A DNA stretch of 64,000 nucleotides, from contig DXGR01000027.1 of the NCBI GenBank assembly GCA_019113825.1, positions 1 to 64,000 on the forward strand. Direction: 5' to 3'. Positions 63,621-64,000 of the stretch are shown one piece after another (the first letter of the stretch is position 1; each line of letters opens with the position of its first letter). The translations under genes were made by a program, and so were the position numbers. The DNA is from Candidatus Stackebrandtia excrementipullorum. Its GTDB lineage: Bacteria; Actinomycetota; Actinomycetes; Mycobacteriales; Micromonosporaceae. Below the pieces are notes generated by a model, which had not been told where the DNA came from, made no database searches, and saw only the letters and a program-made list of their open reading frames with translations.

Positions 63621-64000
63621 TCACGGGTGCCGATGTCGGCGTCCGTGGGCCAAGCGCGTCCGCAGGCCCGCTTTTCCCCAAAACGCCAACAGCACGACGA
63701 GCGTCAGCAGGCCAGCCGTCGACATTCCGAGTAGGTTCAGTACCAGCTGAGTCAGAGACGGCGCAACTTCAGCCCAGTCTCCCAGGGCCGCGGCGACCGC
63801 CGCGTAAGAGGCTGCCGGCACCGTCGTCACCGAAATGAACACGCCCACCAGGGCCTGCGATTTATCCGACGCCAACGACAAAATGCCCGCAACACCGGCC
63901 AACAATGCGACCATGATCGACCATTGATCCGGTTTGACGATGAATCTGGTTTCCTCTGAGATCGTGTTCAAAAGCTCCGGCTCAACCCAGTCGACGACGT
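63621..64000 (-). CDS. DUF389 family membrane protein (C-terminal part, cut by window end)
   Basis: The frame is open to the window edge, so the start lies beyond 64000; a TTG at 63971 is internal. About 126 C-terminal residues are visible, with three hydrophobic helices: IMVALLAGVAGILSLASDKS, VGVFISVTTVPAASYAAVAA and LVLNLLGMSTAGLLTLVVLL. This order matches the DUF389 (TIGR00341-like) family. Function unknown. It ends 3 bases from the convergent ridA stop. Confidence 0.75.
   Translation of the reverse strand, partial: VVDWVEPELLNTISEETRFIVKPDQWSIMVALLAGVAGILSLASDKSQALVGVFISVTTVPAASYAAVAAALGDWAEVAPSLTQLVLNLLGMSTAGLLTLVVLLAFWGKAGLRTRLAHGRRHRHP

Overview
The window looks like chromosomal DNA from a high-GC actinomycete (Actinomycetota). 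Support for this: many GTG and TTG starts with AGGAGG-type ribosome sites; an SOS box of the form GAAC-N4-GTTC upstream of recA; DtxR/IdeR-like iron boxes; and families largely confined to this phylum (DUF3046, SCO5389-like protein, SAV_6107-like HEPN protein, ImuA'/ImuB with DnaE2, class II DAHP synthase, PASTA kinase). The miaB-recX-recA-DUF3046 and idsA-pknL-aroG neighbourhoods resemble those of Mycobacterium and relatives. The genus cannot be fixed from the sequence; a Glycomycetales or Micromonosporales-like organism is a guess. No rRNA, tRNA, CRISPR array, insertion sequence or prophage was recognised.

Layout. 0.3-8.6 kb: a PAS/GAF/SpoIIE phosphatase, then miaB, a DUF1990 gene, citrate synthase, an AadA-like nucleotidyltransferase, recX and recA (with SOS box), and DUF3046. 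8.6-13.6 kb: a MocR regulator with an MFS transporter, divergent from an FMN-binding pyridoxamine-oxidase-like gene across a tandem operator, then LysE and a membrane-anchored EEP hydrolase. 13.8-20.9 kb: the giant helicase Lhr, a GNAT gene broken by a stop codon, a macro-domain gene, a small basic protein, a methyltransferase and an antisense-overlapping conserved gene. 21.1-25.3 kb: lpdA, the E2 acyltransferase and a TIGR01777 epimerase. 25.3-27.8 kb: a luciferase-like oxidoreductase, the SCO5389-like gene and a frameshifted MinD/ParA-like ATPase.

27.9-34.0 kb is a mutagenic DNA-repair operon on the minus strand: HEPN protein, imuA', imuB, dnaE2. It has two tandem LexA boxes in front and overlapping reading frames. 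34.1-37.9 kb holds a CDP-alcohol-transferase-like membrane protein and a histidine kinase/response regulator pair, divergent from a PepSY protein. Both the kinase sensor and the PepSY protein carry long poly-aspartate tracts, and the shared promoter region has CTTnAG repeats about 11 bp apart. 38-46.5 kb: metF, a polyprenyl diphosphate synthase, a Ser/Pro/Glu-rich membrane protein, a PknL-like kinase, bacterioferritin and its ferredoxin with iron boxes, a threonine aldolase and aroG.

46.7-53.3 kb: an FchA-like cyclohydrolase next to a FolD that lacks its catalytic lysine, a phosphofructokinase with the Asp104/Lys124 pair of pyrophosphate-dependent enzymes, a DEDDh exoribonuclease, a Crp-family regulator, and a LarA homologue missing two key residues. 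53.8-64 kb: two EamA exporters, a DUF998 protein, an aldo/keto reductase, a secreted C39 peptidase, a SNF2 helicase coupled to a SWIM zinc-finger protein, a D-serine-dehydratase-like PLP enzyme, RidA, and a DUF389 gene cut by the window end.

Most of the window is ordinary core chromosome. The observations most worth a second look are the FolD/FchA pair, the poly-Asp two-component system, the SOS mutasome operon with its leader hairpin, the predicted PPi-dependent phosphofructokinase, the degenerate LarA, the MocR tandem operator and the two broken genes.
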